The notes: generated from the sequence alone by a model not told the origin. 64,000 bases of DNA from Arthrobacter sp. Soc17.1.1.1 (GCF_036867195.1 NZ_JBAJII010000001.1:1116001-1180000), one strand, 5' to 3'. Positions 1 through 9,463 are shown, counted from the stretch's first letter. Numbers and translations: made by a program.

Positions 1-602
1 CGGGCATCCACGCCACCGTGGCCGGCGTCCTCCTGGGCTTCGCCATCCCGGTGATCCGCTCGCAGGCGAGCGGCGGCCCGTCGGCCGGCCCCGGGCTCTC
101 GGAGGTGTTCGAGCACCGGTTCCGGCCCATCTCGGCCGGCTTCGCCGTCCCGGTGTTCGCCTTCTTCTCCGCCGGCGTCGCCATCGGGGGCTGGGACGGT
201 CTGGTCTCGGCCGTCACCGACCCCGTGGCCGTCGGTATCGTCGTGGCCCTCGTGGTGGGCAAGCCCGTCGGGATCCTGGGCACCACGTGGCTCGTCACGA
301 AGCTCACGCGGGCGTCCCTGGACCGCTCCCTGAAGTGGATCGACGTGTTCGGGATGTCGCTCCTGGCCGGGATCGGCTTCACGGTCTCGCTGCTCGTGGC
401 GGAGCTGAGCTTCGGGCTGGGCAGCATCCACGACGACCACGCCAAGGTGGGCATCCTCACGGCGTCGCTGCTGGCGGCGCTCCTGGCGTCGTCGGTGCTG
501 GTCCTCCGCAACCGCCACTACCGCATCGTGGAGGCCGAGGAGGCCGTCGACGCCGACCAGGACGGCGTGCCGGACGTGTACGAGCAGGACGGCCGGCCGT
601 AG
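1..602 (+). CDS. nhaA: Na+/H+ antiporter NhaA, C-terminal part
   Basis: This is the 3' end of a gene that begins before the window; the reading frame is open from base 3. It encodes about 199 residues of an NhaA-type Na+/H+ antiporter, an inner-membrane protein that expels sodium in exchange for protons. The first residues, [16 protein letters not shown], match the conserved NhaA segment around transmembrane helix 8, and [20 protein letters not shown] matches the later conserved helix. At least four hydrophobic segments are visible. It ends in an acidic tail ([13 protein letters not shown]). The GTG at 18 is an internal codon, not the start. The next gene lies convergent on the other strand. 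Confidence 0.93.
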   Translation, partial: GIHATVAGVLLGFAIPVIRSQASGGPSAGPGLSEVFEHRFRPISAGFAVPVFAFFSAGVAIGGWDGLVSAVTDPVAVGIVVALVVGKPVGILGTTWLVTKLTRASLDRSLKWIDVFGMSLLAGIGFTVSLLVAELSFGLGSIHDDHAKVGILTASLLAALLASSVLVLRNRHYRIVEAEEAVDADQDGVPDVYEQDGRP

Positions 603-649
603 GCCGGACGGGGCCCGTCGCGCGCTGACGGATCCACGTCCGCAGGCCA

Positions 650-1342
650 TCAGGCCCTGCGGGCGAACGGGCCCTCCAGCGCCGCCCACTGCAGCAGCAT
701 GATGGTCTTGGCGTCGACGATGGCCCCGTCCCGGATGCCGGCCAGGGCGTCGGCGAAGGGCAGCTCGACGACCTCGAGGTCCTCCCCGTCCGAGCGCAGG
801 CCGCCGCCGGGTCCGGACCGGTCGGCGTCGCTGTAGGGCGCGGCATAGAAGTAGATCGCCTCGGTGACGGAGCCCGGGCTCATGTAGGCCGTGAAGACGT
901 GCTCGAGGGCACCGATGGTCACCCCGGTCTCCTCCTCGGCCTCCCGGCGGATCGCGGTGGCCGGGTCGTCCTCGTCGAGGAGGCCTGCCGGAGCCTCCAG
1001 GAGCATCCCGTCCGCGTGGTCGTTCACATAGGCGGGGTATCGGAACTGCCGGACGAGGAGCACGGTGCCGTGCCCGGGGTCGTAGAGGAGCACCGTCGCA
1101 CCGTTGCCGCGGTCATAGGTCTCGCGGGACTCGATGTTCCGCGAGCCGTCCAGGCGGGTGTACTCGAAGGTGGTCCGGCGCAGCACATGCCAGTCCGATG
1201 CGAGGACGGACACGCCCAGGATCCTGACCCGTGCGTTCCGCGTCAGGTCGCGTCCTGCCCGGTCGAGCCCTGTCCGGCCGCGCGCGTCCGGCGCGTCGGC
1301 GGCGTGGTGCTGCAGATCCTCGAGGTCCTGCTCGCGGGTCAT
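650..1342 (-). CDS. nudK: NUDIX hydrolase, NudK-like (GDP-mannose/ADP-ribose pyrophosphatase family)
   Basis: A 230-residue NUDIX hydrolase. The Nudix box runs from GLLDEDDPATAIRR to REAEEETGV and has the shortened G-to-RE spacing seen in NudK/YffH GDP-mannose hydrolases. FTAYMSPGSVTE and the late DAKTIMLLQW also match that subfamily. It probably splits a nucleoside diphosphate sugar into a sugar phosphate and a nucleoside monophosphate. The ATG has AGGAG six bases upstream. It is the last of three co-directional genes with the SCO4848-type protein and the DUF2505 protein. The exact substrate (GDP-mannose or ADP-ribose) cannot be read from the sequence. Confidence 0.88.
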   Translation of the reverse strand: MTREQDLEDLQHHAADAPDARGRTGLDRAGRDLTRNARVRILGVSVLASDWHVLRRTTFEYTRLDGSRNIESRETYDRGNGATVLLYDPGHGTVLLVRQFRYPAYVNDHADGMLLEAPAGLLDEDDPATAIRREAEEETGVTIGALEHVFTAYMSPGSVTEAIYFYAAPYSDADRSGPGGGLRSDGEDLEVVELPFADALAGIRDGAIVDAKTIMLLQWAALEGPFARRA

Positions 1343-1376
1343 GGTCTGCTCCTGAGGGAGGTACTGTGCTGCGGCC

Positions 1377-1598
1377 TCAGCCGATGAGGGTGCGGACCCC
1401 GATGACGGCGGTGGCCGCGCCGAGGATCATCGACGTGGAGATCAGCATGACATGCACCGTGAGGAAGCGGGTGGGCGCTCCCTTCTCGTCACGGGCGCGC
1501 GGGTCCTTGAGGATGCGGCGCAGGAACGGCGGCCAGACGATCAGGGTCCAGACGCCGGCGAGGATCAGGATGAGGGCGAGGGGTGTGGGCAGTTCCAT
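1377..1598 (-). CDS. SCO4848-family small membrane protein
   Basis: A 73-residue protein with two hydrophobic segments, one near residues 8-25 (ending VWTLIVWPPFLRRI) and one in the C-terminal third (LISTSMILGAATAVIGVRTLIG). The VW..W..F.....KD pattern and the length match the actinobacterial SCO4848 family of unknown function. It sits 34 bases upstream of nudK and 46 bases downstream of the DUF2505 gene on the same strand, so the three are probably cotranscribed. Confidence 0.75.
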   Translation of the reverse strand: MELPTPLALILILAGVWTLIVWPPFLRRILKDPRARDEKGAPTRFLTVHVMLISTSMILGAATAVIGVRTLIG

Positions 1599-1644
1599 GG
1601 CGTGCGGGTCTTCCGGTTCGGGGGAGGGGCTGGACGGGCGCGGG

Positions 1645-2142
1645 TCAGCGGCTCTCGAGCCACTTCCGGGCCTCGACGGCCTGCACGTTGAGGGCCTTGC
1701 CGATCATCGGCTCCGCGGCGCCGGCGATCTTGCCGCCGAGGAACGGGATGGAGGAGGTGACGTTGCCCTGCAGGTCGACGACGGTGTCGGTGCCCTGGGC
1801 GATCAGCCGCTGGACCGCGGACACGTTCAGGGGCACACCGGCGACAGTCATCTCGAGCGAGGCCTGGCGGGAGCCGTCCGCTGCGGGCGCCTCCCAGTGC
1901 TCGGTCTGCGTGACCGAGAGGGTCTCGCCCACGAACTTGCGGGCCATGTCCGGGAGGCGGGTGGTCGGCATGGTGCGGACCGCGGTGAGGGTGAACGCCC
2001 CGGCGGTGTCGCCGTCGACCGTGAGCGACTCCAGGGTGCCGCCGACGTACTCGCTCATGTGGCGCACGAAGCCCTCGTCGGTGAAGACGCCGAGCACCGT
2101 GTGGGTGTCGTAGGGGAGCGTGGTGGACGCGTTCAAAGCCAT
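1645..2142 (-). CDS. DUF2505 domain-containing protein
   Basis: A 165-residue protein whose body matches DUF2505, a START/SRPBCC-like fold found in actinobacteria with no firm biochemical role. I chose the ATG at 2142 (MALNASTTLPYDTHTV) because CCGGAGGAACC stands directly upstream and the domain begins at once. The frame is open further to 2202, but that extension overlaps the promoter. A TAGGAT -10 box at 2202-2207 gives a leader of about 50 bases. It is divergent from mfd and heads the DUF2505/SCO4848/nudK group. Confidence 0.82.
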   Translation of the reverse strand: MALNASTTLPYDTHTVLGVFTDEGFVRHMSEYVGGTLESLTVDGDTAGAFTLTAVRTMPTTRLPDMARKFVGETLSVTQTEHWEAPAADGSRQASLEMTVAGVPLNVSAVQRLIAQGTDTVVDLQGNVTSSIPFLGGKIAGAAEPMIGKALNVQAVEARKWLESR

Positions 2143-2201
2143 GGTTCCTCCGGGATTTCGGCGCGCTGACCGCGGGAGCGGTGCGCGGGGGTCTTCCGGC
2201 A

Positions 2202-2207
2202 ATCCTA
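2202..2207 (-). promoter_or_regulatory. -10 box of the DUF2505 gene
   Basis: On the minus strand this reads TAGGAT, a TANNNT actinobacterial -10. It is about 60 bases upstream of the DUF2505 start and back to back with the mfd promoter. Placement is by motif only. Confidence 0.5.
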
Positions 2208-2269
2208 CGGCCTGCCCCTCGGCGGCCCGGGGACCGATCCTCGGGCCGGAAAGCGTCAGGGCCCCTTGG

Positions 2270-2275
2270 TAGTGT
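2270..2275 (+). promoter_or_regulatory. -10 box of mfd
   Basis: TAGTGT fits TANNNT. Transcription would start near 2282 and leave a leader of about 115 bases before the mfd ATG at 2397. The leader contains the imperfect dyad CCCGGGAACGA/TCGTCTTTCCGGG just after the box. Confidence 0.5.
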
Positions 2276-2396
2276 GGAGACGTCCCGGGAACGATTCGTC
2301 TTTCCGGGCTTTCGTGCTGTCCCAGCCCCGCTGCCGCTGCGTTTCGCCGGTGACGGGACGGGGCGGAGGAACCACCGCCTGAGGAGTCCCGAACAG

Positions 2397-5300
2397 ATGA
2401 GCCTTAACGGATTGCGCGCGGCCCTGGCCGAGGATGCGTCCTACGCCCGCGTCCGCACCAATGCGTCGCGACCGGTGGACCAGCGCAGCGCGGATCTGCA
2501 GATCGGCGCCCCCGCGGGCCTGCGCGCCCCGCTGATCGCCGAGATGGTCGACGGCCTCGCAGTGTCAGGTCCGGAGACCCCCGGGGACGGCGCGGCTCCC
2601 GTGGTGCTGGCCGTCACCGCCACGGGGCGCGAGGCGGAGGACCTCGCCTCGGCGCTGCGCAGCTACCTGCCCGAGAGCGCCATCGAGGAGTTCCCCAGCT
2701 GGGAGACGCTGCCGCACGAACGGCTCTCACCCCGGTCCGACACCGTGGGCCGGCGCCTGTCCGTGCTCCGCCGGCTCGCCCACCCGGAGGGTCCGCCCGT
2801 GAAGGTCATCGTGGCGCCCATCCGCGCCGTCGTGCAGCCGCTCGTCGCGGGCCTCGGGGACCTCGAGCCCGTGGCGCTGAAGGTCGGTGACGAGGTGGCG
2901 TTCTCCGACGTGGTCAAGGCCCTCTCCGACGCCGCCTACGCGCGCGTCGACATGGTCACGCACCGCGGCGAGTTCGCCGTGCGCGGCGGCATCATCGACG
3001 TCTTCCCGCCCACCGAGGACCACCCCGTCCGCGTGGACTTCTTCGGTGACGAGGTGGACCAGATGCGGTGGTTCGCCGTCGCCGACCAGCGCTCCCTCAC
3101 CTCGGGGGAGCCGCCCGCCGCCCTGTACGCGCCGCCGTGCCGCGAGATCCTCATCACGCCGTCGGTCATGTCCCGGGCCGCGAAGCTGCAGTCCGAACTG
3201 CCGGCCGCCGCCGCCATGCTGGAGAAGATCGCCGGCGGGATCGCCGTCGAGGGCATGGAGTCCCTCGCCCCCGTGCTCGTGGACGCCATGGTGCCGTTCG
3301 CCGGGGAGTTGCCGCCCGGGTCCATCGCCGTCGTGATCGAGCCCGAGAAGGTCAGGGCGCGCGCCCACGACCTCGCGGCCACCAACGAGGAGTTCCTCGC
3401 CGCCGCGTGGTCGACGGCGTCCGAGGGCGGCGCCGCCCCGCTGGACCTCGGCGGGGCGCTGGGCTCGGACCTGCAGGAGGCGAGCTTCCGCTCCCTCACC
3501 GACACCCGCTCGACGGCGCTCGCCAACTCGGTGGCGTGGTGGGGCATCACGTCCTTCGGCGCCGACGAGGAGCTGGCCGACGTGGACAGCTTCACGCTCC
3601 ACGCCCGTGAGCCCCGCGGCTACCAGGGCGACGTCGCCGAGATGATGGAGTTCATCGGCGGGCGCGTGCGCGACCAGTGGCGCGTCGTCGTCGCCACCGA
3701 GGGACCCGGCCCCGCCCAGCGTCTCGCCGAGCTCTTCCATGACAACGACATCCCCGCGAGCCGCGTGGACTCCCTCGACGGCACGCCGCAGCCGGGCATC
3801 ATCGAGATCACGACGGCCTGCGCCGGCCGCGGCTTCGTGGTGGACGGCCTGAAGATCGGGCTGCTCACCGAGGCCGACCTGCTCGGCCGCACGAGCGCCG
3901 CGGGCACCCGGGACATGCGCAAGATGCCCTCGCGCCGCCGCAACGCCGTCGACCCCCTGCAGCTCAAGGAGGGCGACTTCGTGGTCCACGAGCAGCACGG
4001 CGTGGCGAAGTTCGTCGAGCTGATGCAGCGCTCCACCGGTGCCGGGCCCACCCGCACCACGCGCGAGTACCTCGTGCTCGAGTACGCGCCGTCCAAGCGC
4101 GGCGCCCCGGGGGACCGGCTCTTCGTGCCCACCGACCAGCTCGACCAGGTGACGCGCTACGTGGGCGGCGACGCGCCGGCCCTCAGCAAGATGGGCGGCT
4201 CCGACTGGAGCAAGACCAAGAACCAGGCGCGCAAGGCCGTCAAGGAGATCGCCGGCGAGCTCATCCGCCTCTACTCCGCGCGCATGGCCTCGCGGGGCCA
4301 CGCGTTCGCACCGGACACGCCCTGGCAGCGCGAGCTCGAGGAGGCGTTCCCCTATGTCGAGACGCCCGACCAGCTGACCACCATCAACGAGGTCAAGGCC
4401 GACATGGAGCGCGAGGTCCCCATGGACCGGCTCGTCTCCGGCGACGTCGGCTACGGCAAGACCGAGATCGCGGTCCGCGCCGCGTTCAAGGCCGTGCAGG
4501 ACGGCAAGCAGGTGGCGGTGCTCGTGCCCACCACGCTCCTGGTGCAGCAGCACTTCGAGACGTTCTCCGAGCGGTTCTCCGGCTTCCCCGTGCGCGTGAG
4601 GGCCCTGTCCCGCTTCCAGACCGCGAAGGAATCGCGTGAGACGGCGGAAGGGCTCACTTCGGGCGCCGTCGACGTCGTGATCGGCACGCACCGGCTCCTG
4701 TCGAAGGAGATCTCCTTCAAGGACCTCGGGCTGGTCATCGTGGACGAGGAGCAGCGGTTCGGCGTGGAGCACAAGGAGGCGCTGAAGAAGATGCGCACCA
4801 ACGTGGACGTCCTCGCGATGAGTGCCACGCCGATCCCGCGCACGCTCGAGATGTCGCTGACCGGCATCCGCGAGACCTCCACGCTCGCCACCCCGCCGGA
4901 GGAACGCCACCCCGTGCTCACCTATGTGGGCCCCTACACGGACAAGCAGGCGTCCGCCGCCATCCGCCGCGAGCTCATGCGCGAGGGCCAGGTGTTCTTC
5001 GTGCACAACCGGGTCTCGTCGATCGACCGGACCGCGGCGCACCTCAAGGAGCTCGTGCCCGAGGCGCGCGTCGCCGTCGCGCACGGGCAGATGACGGAGT
5101 CGCGGCTCGAGCAGATCATCGTGGACTTCTGGGAGAAGCGGTTCGACGTGCTCGTGTGCACCACGATCATCGAGACCGGGCTGGACATCTCCAACGCCAA
5201 CACGCTGATCGTGGACCGTGCCGACTCCTACGGCCTGTCGCAGCTGCACCAGCTGCGCGGCCGTGTGGGCCGTGGCCGCGAGCGGGCCTACTCGTACTTC

Positions 5301-5996
5301 CTGTACCCGTCGGAGAAGCCGCTCGGCGAGGTGGCCCTGGAACGGCTGAAGGCCGTGGCGTCCCACAACGAGCTCGGTGCGGGCATGCAGCTGGCCATGA
5401 AGGACCTCGAGATCCGCGGGGCGGGCAACCTGCTCGGCGGCGAGCAGTCCGGCCACATCCAGGGCGTCGGGTTCGACCTCTACATCCGCCTCGTCGGCGA
5501 GGCCGTGGCGAACTTCCGGGGCGAGGCGGAGGAGAAGGCGGCGGAGATGAAGATCGAGCTGCCCGTCAACGCGCACCTGCCGCACGACTACGTGCCGGGG
5601 GAGCGGCTGCGCCTCGAGGCGTACCGCAAGCTCGCCGCGGCCGTCACGGACGAGGCGATCGACGCCGTCGTCGCCGAGCTCAAGGACCGCTACGGCGAGC
5701 CGCCCGCAGCGGTGGAGAACCTCATCGCTGTCGCGCGCTTCAGGGTGAGCGCCCGTGCCCTCGGGCTGACGGACGTGGCACTGCAGGGCAACTTCATCAA
5801 GTTCGCCCCGGCGGAGCTGCCGGAGTCCAAGCAGATGCGGCTCACGCGCATGTACCCGGGCGCCGCCGTGAAGCCGGCGCTCAACGCGGTGCTGGTGCCG
5901 AAGCCCAAGACCGCGAGGATCGGCGGCCGGGACCTCGTGGACGCGGAGATCCTGGGCTGGGCGAAGGACGTGCTCGACACGGTGTTCACGCCCTAG
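2397..5996 (+). CDS. mfd: Transcription-repair coupling factor Mfd
   Basis: A full-length, 1199-residue Mfd. It recognises stalled RNA polymerase, releases it and recruits UvrA. The order is a UvrB-like N-terminal module, the RNA-polymerase-interacting CarD-like domain near residue 525 (EGDFVVHEQHGVAKF), an RecG-like SF2 motor with Walker A GDVGYGKTE (K688), the DEEQ box (D783), motif III MSATPIPRTLEMSL and motif VI QLRGRVGRGRE near 952, then the C-terminal TRCF domain. The frame is open upstream to 2181, but ATG 2397 has GAGGAG ten bases before it and fits the family start. It converges on the DUF6069 gene. Confidence 0.97.
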   Translation: MSLNGLRAALAEDASYARVRTNASRPVDQRSADLQIGAPAGLRAPLIAEMVDGLAVSGPETPGDGAAPVVLAVTATGREAEDLASALRSYLPESAIEEFPSWETLPHERLSPRSDTVGRRLSVLRRLAHPEGPPVKVIVAPIRAVVQPLVAGLGDLEPVALKVGDEVAFSDVVKALSDAAYARVDMVTHRGEFAVRGGIIDVFPPTEDHPVRVDFFGDEVDQMRWFAVADQRSLTSGEPPAALYAPPCREILITPSVMSRAAKLQSELPAAAAMLEKIAGGIAVEGMESLAPVLVDAMVPFAGELPPGSIAVVIEPEKVRARAHDLAATNEEFLAAAWSTASEGGAAPLDLGGALGSDLQEASFRSLTDTRSTALANSVAWWGITSFGADEELADVDSFTLHAREPRGYQGDVAEMMEFIGGRVRDQWRVVVATEGPGPAQRLAELFHDNDIPASRVDSLDGTPQPGIIEITTACAGRGFVVDGLKIGLLTEADLLGRTSAAGTRDMRKMPSRRRNAVDPLQLKEGDFVVHEQHGVAKFVELMQRSTGAGPTRTTREYLVLEYAPSKRGAPGDRLFVPTDQLDQVTRYVGGDAPALSKMGGSDWSKTKNQARKAVKEIAGELIRLYSARMASRGHAFAPDTPWQRELEEAFPYVETPDQLTTINEVKADMEREVPMDRLVSGDVGYGKTEIAVRAAFKAVQDGKQVAVLVPTTLLVQQHFETFSERFSGFPVRVRALSRFQTAKESRETAEGLTSGAVDVVIGTHRLLSKEISFKDLGLVIVDEEQRFGVEHKEALKKMRTNVDVLAMSATPIPRTLEMSLTGIRETSTLATPPEERHPVLTYVGPYTDKQASAAIRRELMREGQVFFVHNRVSSIDRTAAHLKELVPEARVAVAHGQMTESRLEQIIVDFWEKRFDVLVCTTIIETGLDISNANTLIVDRADSYGLSQLHQLRGRVGRGRERAYSYFLYPSEKPLGEVALERLKAVASHNELGAGMQLAMKDLEIRGAGNLLGGEQSGHIQGVGFDLYIRLVGEAVANFRGEAEEKAAEMKIELPVNAHLPHDYVPGERLRLEAYRKLAAAVTDEAIDAVVAELKDRYGEPPAAVENLIAVARFRVSARALGLTDVALQGNFIKFAPAELPESKQMRLTRMYPGAAVKPALNAVLVPKPKTARIGGRDLVDAEILGWAKDVLDTVFTP

Positions 5997-6025
5997 CCCC
6001 CGGACACGGTACCGCCCGGGTGGTG

Positions 6026-6053
6026 ACCGCCGGCCGTCCTATCGGTCGGCGGC
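6026..6053. terminator. Possible shared terminator between mfd and the DUF6069 gene
   Basis: An imperfect dyad, ACCGCCGGCCG with a six-base loop and CGGTCGGCGGC, lies where two converging genes end. It overlaps the last codons of the minus-strand gene. There is no T-tract, as is usual in high-GC actinobacteria. Confidence 0.4.
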
Positions 6054-6494
6054 GCCGGCCTCTGCGGGGCGGCGGCGCTGTCCGCGGTGCCCGCCGCCGT
6101 CCGGTAGCGTCCGCAGCGCCCTCAGGGCCAGGACCGTCACGGGGACGAGTGCCAGGTGGCACAGGGCCAGCGCGATCGTGCTCGGCTCGTCGAAATCGGC
6201 GGGAAGTGTCATGCCGATGATCGTGCCGATCTCGAGGACCGGGGCGACGATCAGGGCGACGGTCACCACGGACGGCCACCAGCGGCGCACGACGGCGACG
6301 GCGGTGAGCCCGAGGCCGAGCGGGACGAGCGTGAACAGGGCCACGACGGCGGCATCGACGGTCGCCGGTCCCGCCGGCGAGGTGAACGTGTAGGTGCCTC
6401 CCGCCAGCGCTCCCAGGAAGAAGATCGCGAGATTCACGACCACCGCGACGACGAGGGCGGTGACGATGACGCGGCCGGCCGACCTCCCCTTCAT
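6039..6494 (-). CDS. DUF6069-like integral membrane protein
   Basis: A 151-residue protein with four hydrophobic segments (about residues 8-30, 47-68, 76-97 and 105-125) and a basic, Arg-rich C-terminal tail. The pattern resembles the DUF6069 family of actinobacterial four-helix membrane proteins, which have no known function. The ATG follows a G-rich stretch (ACGGGGGCACGCG). It is convergent with mfd. The family call is from memory of the pattern; only the membrane topology is plain. Confidence 0.65.
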   Translation of the reverse strand: MKGRSAGRVIVTALVVAVVVNLAIFFLGALAGGTYTFTSPAGPATVDAAVVALFTLVPLGLGLTAVAVVRRWWPSVVTVALIVAPVLEIGTIIGMTLPADFDEPSTIALALCHLALVPVTVLALRALRTLPDGGGHRGQRRRPAEAGAADR

Positions 6495-6627
6495 CGCGTG
6501 CCCCCGTGCGTCCCGATGTGCGGGTCCGGCAGGGCGGTGCCCCGTGTGGTGGTGCCAGTGGGTCCGGTCATGCGGTTCACTGTGGACCTGATGCGGGGCG
6601 GACGCAAGGGTGGCGGGCCGGACAGGC

Positions 6628-6658
6628 GAAGAGGCCGCCCCTCAGGGACGGCCTCTTC
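6628..6658 (-). terminator. Hairpin terminator downstream of the small membrane gene
   Basis: GAAGAGGCCG and CGGCCTCTTC form a perfect 10-bp stem, extendable by CC/GG, 33 bases after the stop of the minus-strand gene ending at 6691. It would end the punA-deoC transcript. Confidence 0.65.
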
Positions 6659-6690
6659 CGGGACTGGGGAGCGGCGGTGTGCCGCCGGTG

Positions 6691-6978
6691 CTAGGAGCTG
6701 ACGCCCGCGGACGTCTCCTTCTCGTCGGTGCGGTTGCCCTCGGCGAGGTTGTAGCCGGTGTCGGCGCGGCCCAGGATGCCCTGCGGGACGAAGAACGCGA
6801 TGAAGGCCAGCACGATCACCGCGGCCATGGGCCACACGTTCTGCGGGGTGAACCAGGTCAGGAGGTACATCCCGAGCAGGAACAGGCCGAACATGATCAC
6901 GAACACCAGGATGTTCCCGACGAGGTGGCCCTTGCCGGCGTGGGCGGGCTGGGCCTCGGCGTTGGCTTCGTGTGACAT
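6691..6978 (-). CDS. Small two-helix membrane protein, unknown function
   Basis: A 95-residue protein with two clear membrane helices (about 20-42 and 50-70, FVIMFGLFLLGMYLL and VIVLAFIAFFVP) between hydrophilic ends. The start at 6978 (MSHEANAEAQ) is supported by AAGGAG at the right distance; the frame is open upstream to 7068 without a ribosome site. It lies 34 bases after deoC and is probably the last gene of that operon. I recognise no family. Confidence 0.72.
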   Translation of the reverse strand: MSHEANAEAQPAHAGKGHLVGNILVFVIMFGLFLLGMYLLTWFTPQNVWPMAAVIVLAFIAFFVPQGILGRADTGYNLAEGNRTDEKETSAGVSS

Positions 6979-7012
6979 TACGGTCTCCTTGCGTGCTGGA
7001 TCTGCTGCGCCG

Positions 7013-7693
7013 TCAGTAGCCTGACGCGCCCTGTTCACCCTTAACGATAGCGACTCCGGAGCTGGCACCGATACGCGTTGCTCCGGCGTCGATCATGGCG
7101 CGGGCATCCTCGAGCGAGCGGACGCCCCCGGAGGCCTTCACGCCGATGTCCGGCCCGACGGTCTTCCGCATGAGGGCGACGTCCTCGACCGTGGCGCCCC
7201 CGCCGTTGAAGCCCGTGGAGGTCTTCACGAAATCGGCCCCTGCCTCGACAGCGGCCTCGCAGGCAAGGACTTTCTGCTCGTCGGTGAGCAACGCCGTCTC
7301 GATGATGACCTTCAGGATGGCGCCCTGCTCGTGCACGGCGTCGGCGACGGCGAGGATGTCCGCCACCAGCACGTCCTTCTCGCCGGCGCGGGCGGCGGCC
7401 ATGTCGATGACCATGTCGATCTCGTCGGCGCCGTCGGCCACGGCGCCGCGGGCCTCGAAGACCTTGGACTCGGTGGTGGTGGCGCCGAGGGGGAAGCCGA
7501 TCACCGAGCACGTGAGGACGCCGGAGCCCTTCACGGCCGTGCGCACGGTGCTCACCCAGAGGGGGTTCACGCAGACGGACTTGAACGAGTACTCGACCGC
7601 GTCGCGGCACACCGTGAGGATCTGCTCACGGCTGGCCTCGGGCTTCAGGAGGGTGTGGTCGATGTAGGAGGCGAGGGAAACGTCGTTAGGCAT
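7013..7693 (-). CDS. deoC: Deoxyribose-phosphate aldolase DeoC
   Basis: A 226-residue class I aldolase that splits 2-deoxyribose-5-phosphate into glyceraldehyde-3-phosphate and acetaldehyde. The Schiff-base lysine is K157 in FVKTSTGF, the proton-relay lysine is K186 in VKASGG, and D93 is in EIDMVID. The protein begins [13 protein letters not shown], typical of the family. Two starts are possible: 7702 (MEDMPN) and 7693 (MPNDVS). The second has AAGGATGGAGG just upstream and is preferred. It follows the phospho-sugar mutase by 30 bases and completes the salvage path from purine deoxynucleosides. Confidence 0.95.
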   Translation of the reverse strand: MPNDVSLASYIDHTLLKPEASREQILTVCRDAVEYSFKSVCVNPLWVSTVRTAVKGSGVLTCSVIGFPLGATTTESKVFEARGAVADGADEIDMVIDMAAARAGEKDVLVADILAVADAVHEQGAILKVIIETALLTDEQKVLACEAAVEAGADFVKTSTGFNGGGATVEDVALMRKTVGPDIGVKASGGVRSLEDARAMIDAGATRIGASSGVAIVKGEQGASGY

Positions 7694-7723
7694 GTCCTCC
7701 ATCCTTCCATGTCGCCCGACGCC

Positions 7724-9463
7724 TCACAGGCCGAGCGCCTCGCCGACGTCGCGCCGCACGGCATCGAGGCGCGCGCGGGCGGTGCCCTTGGCGGCCTCGA
7801 GCTCGGCGGCGGACCCGACCGGCTCCACCACCTCGAGGTAGCACTTGAGCTTCGGCTCGGTGCCGCTGGGCCGGATGATCACGCGGGTCCCGTTCTGCGT
7901 CAGGTACAGGAGCCCGTCCGTGGGCGGCAGCTGCGCGGAACCCTCCGCGAGGTCCTCGGCCACGCTCACAGGGGAGTCGGCGAACGACGTCGGCGGGTTC
8001 TCCCGCAGCCGGTTCATCATGGCGCCGAGCAGCCCGAGGCTGCCCACCCGCACCGAGAGCTGGTCCGAGGCGTGCAGGCCGTGGACCAGGAACGCGTCGT
8101 CGAGCAGGTCGAAGAGCGTGCGGCCGGCGGCCTTGGTGGCGGCGGCGAGCTCGGCCAGCAGCAGCCCCGCGGAGATGCCGTCCTTGTCGCGCACGAGCTC
8201 CGGTGCCACGCAGTACCCGAGGGCCTCCTCGTACCCGAAGGCGAGGTCGTGCACGCGGGCGATCCACTTGAAGCCGGTCAGGGTCTGGGCGTGGTCGATC
8301 CCTGACACGCCCGCGATGCGCCCGAGGAGGCGCGAGGACACGATCGAGTTCGCGAAGACGCCCGGCCGCAGGGCGTCGGGGTGGGCGTCGCCCCCACCGT
8401 GCGACGCCGCGGTGAGGCGTGCGGCGAGGTGCAGGCCGAGGAGCGTGCCCACCTCGTCGCCGCGCAGCATGCGCCAGGCACCCGTGGCGGGCTCGAGCGC
8501 CGCGAGGGCCACGCGGTCGGCGTCCGGGTCGTTGGCGATCACGAGGTCCGCGCCGACCTGCCCGGCGGTCTCGAGGGCGAGGTCCAGCGCTCCGGGTTCC
8601 TCCGGGTTGGGGAAGGCGACGGTCGGGAAGTCGGGATCGGGCTCCGCCTGGCGCTCCACGAGGGTGACGTCGTCGAACCCGGCCGCGGCGAGGACCGCGT
8701 GGGCGGTGCGTCCGCCCACGCCGTGCAGGGGCGTGAGGACGATCCTGAGGTCGCGGTCCCGGCTGGACGGGTCGGCGAGACCGGCGACGGCGGCGACGTA
8801 GTCGGTCTCGATGCTCTCCGGCAGCACGGTCCAGCCGCCGGGGGCGAGCTCGATGCCGTCCGCGGCCTCGATGCGGGCGGCGATGCCGGCGTCGTGCGGT
8901 GCCACGATCTGGACGCCACGGGCGTCCTCCTCCACGGCGCGCCCGCCGAGGTACACCTTGTACCCGTTGTCCTGCGGCGGGTTGTGGCTCGCGGTGACCA
9001 TGACGCCCACCTCGCACTCCAGGGCGCGGATGGCGTAGGCGAGCACCGGCGTGGGCAGCTCGCGCGGCATGAGGAACGTCTCGATCCCGGCGGCGGTGAA
9101 GATCGCCGCGGTCTCCTCGGCGAAGATCCGCGAGTTGTGGCGTGCGTCGAAGCCGACGACGGCGCGGGGAGCGTAGGCTCCGGCGGCGAGGTCGAGCGCG
9201 TGCGCGGCGACACCCACGGCGGCCCGGCGGACCACGACGCGGTTCATGCGGTTCGGCCCGGCGCCCAGCGCGGCACGCAGGCCGGCGGTGCCGAAGGCGA
9301 GCGGACCGGAGAAGCGGTCCCGCAAGTCCTGTCCGGCGGCGGCGGAACCGGCGCGCACGTGCGCGATGACCGCGCGGAGCTCCTCCGCGGTCTGCGGGTC
9401 CGGGTCCGCGGCGGCCCAGGCCTCCGCGGTGGTGAGGAGGGTGTCCAGTTCCGAGGTGGTCAT
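7724..9463 (-). CDS. Phospho-sugar mutase (phosphomannomutase/phosphopentomutase-like)
   Basis: A 579-residue alpha-D-phosphohexomutase. The phosphoserine is S159 in VTASHNPPQDNGYKVY, the metal loop is NDPDADRVALA, the sugar loop is GFKWIARV plus GYEEALGYCV, and the phosphate-binding loop near the end is RPSGTEPKLKCYL. The length and the GYEEALGYCV form suit the PGM2/PmmB branch, some members of which act as phosphopentomutases. It lies between punA and deoC, so converting (deoxy)ribose-1-phosphate to the 5-phosphate is the likely role, though hexose use cannot be excluded. The start at 9463 (MTTSELDTLL) has AGGGA upstream; the open frame beyond it is low-quality sequence. The order resembles the M. 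tuberculosis deoD-pmmB pair. Confidence 0.9.
   Translation of the reverse strand: MTTSELDTLLTTAEAWAAADPDPQTAEELRAVIAHVRAGSAAAGQDLRDRFSGPLAFGTAGLRAALGAGPNRMNRVVVRRAAVGVAAHALDLAAGAYAPRAVVGFDARHNSRIFAEETAAIFTAAGIETFLMPRELPTPVLAYAIRALECEVGVMVTASHNPPQDNGYKVYLGGRAVEEDARGVQIVAPHDAGIAARIEAADGIELAPGGWTVLPESIETDYVAAVAGLADPSSRDRDLRIVLTPLHGVGGRTAHAVLAAAGFDDVTLVERQAEPDPDFPTVAFPNPEEPGALDLALETAGQVGADLVIANDPDADRVALAALEPATGAWRMLRGDEVGTLLGLHLAARLTAASHGGGDAHPDALRPGVFANSIVSSRLLGRIAGVSGIDHAQTLTGFKWIARVHDLAFGYEEALGYCVAPELVRDKDGISAGLLLAELAAATKAAGRTLFDLLDDAFLVHGLHASDQLSVRVGSLGLLGAMMNRLRENPPTSFADSPVSVAEDLAEGSAQLPPTDGLLYLTQNGTRVIIRPSGTEPKLKCYLEVVEPVGSAAELEAAKGTARARLDAVRRDVGEALGL

Noticed and set aside
535..600. [13 protein letters not shown] at the NhaA end as a calcium-binding repeat
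   Set aside because: A single acidic tail without a second unit; not enough for a thrombospondin-3 or EF-hand call.
2727..5585. A 952-codon open frame antisense to mfd
   Set aside because: It is the mirror of a high-GC gene: composition is His/Arg/Gly/Leu-rich with no domain, and the plus strand encodes an unmistakable Mfd.
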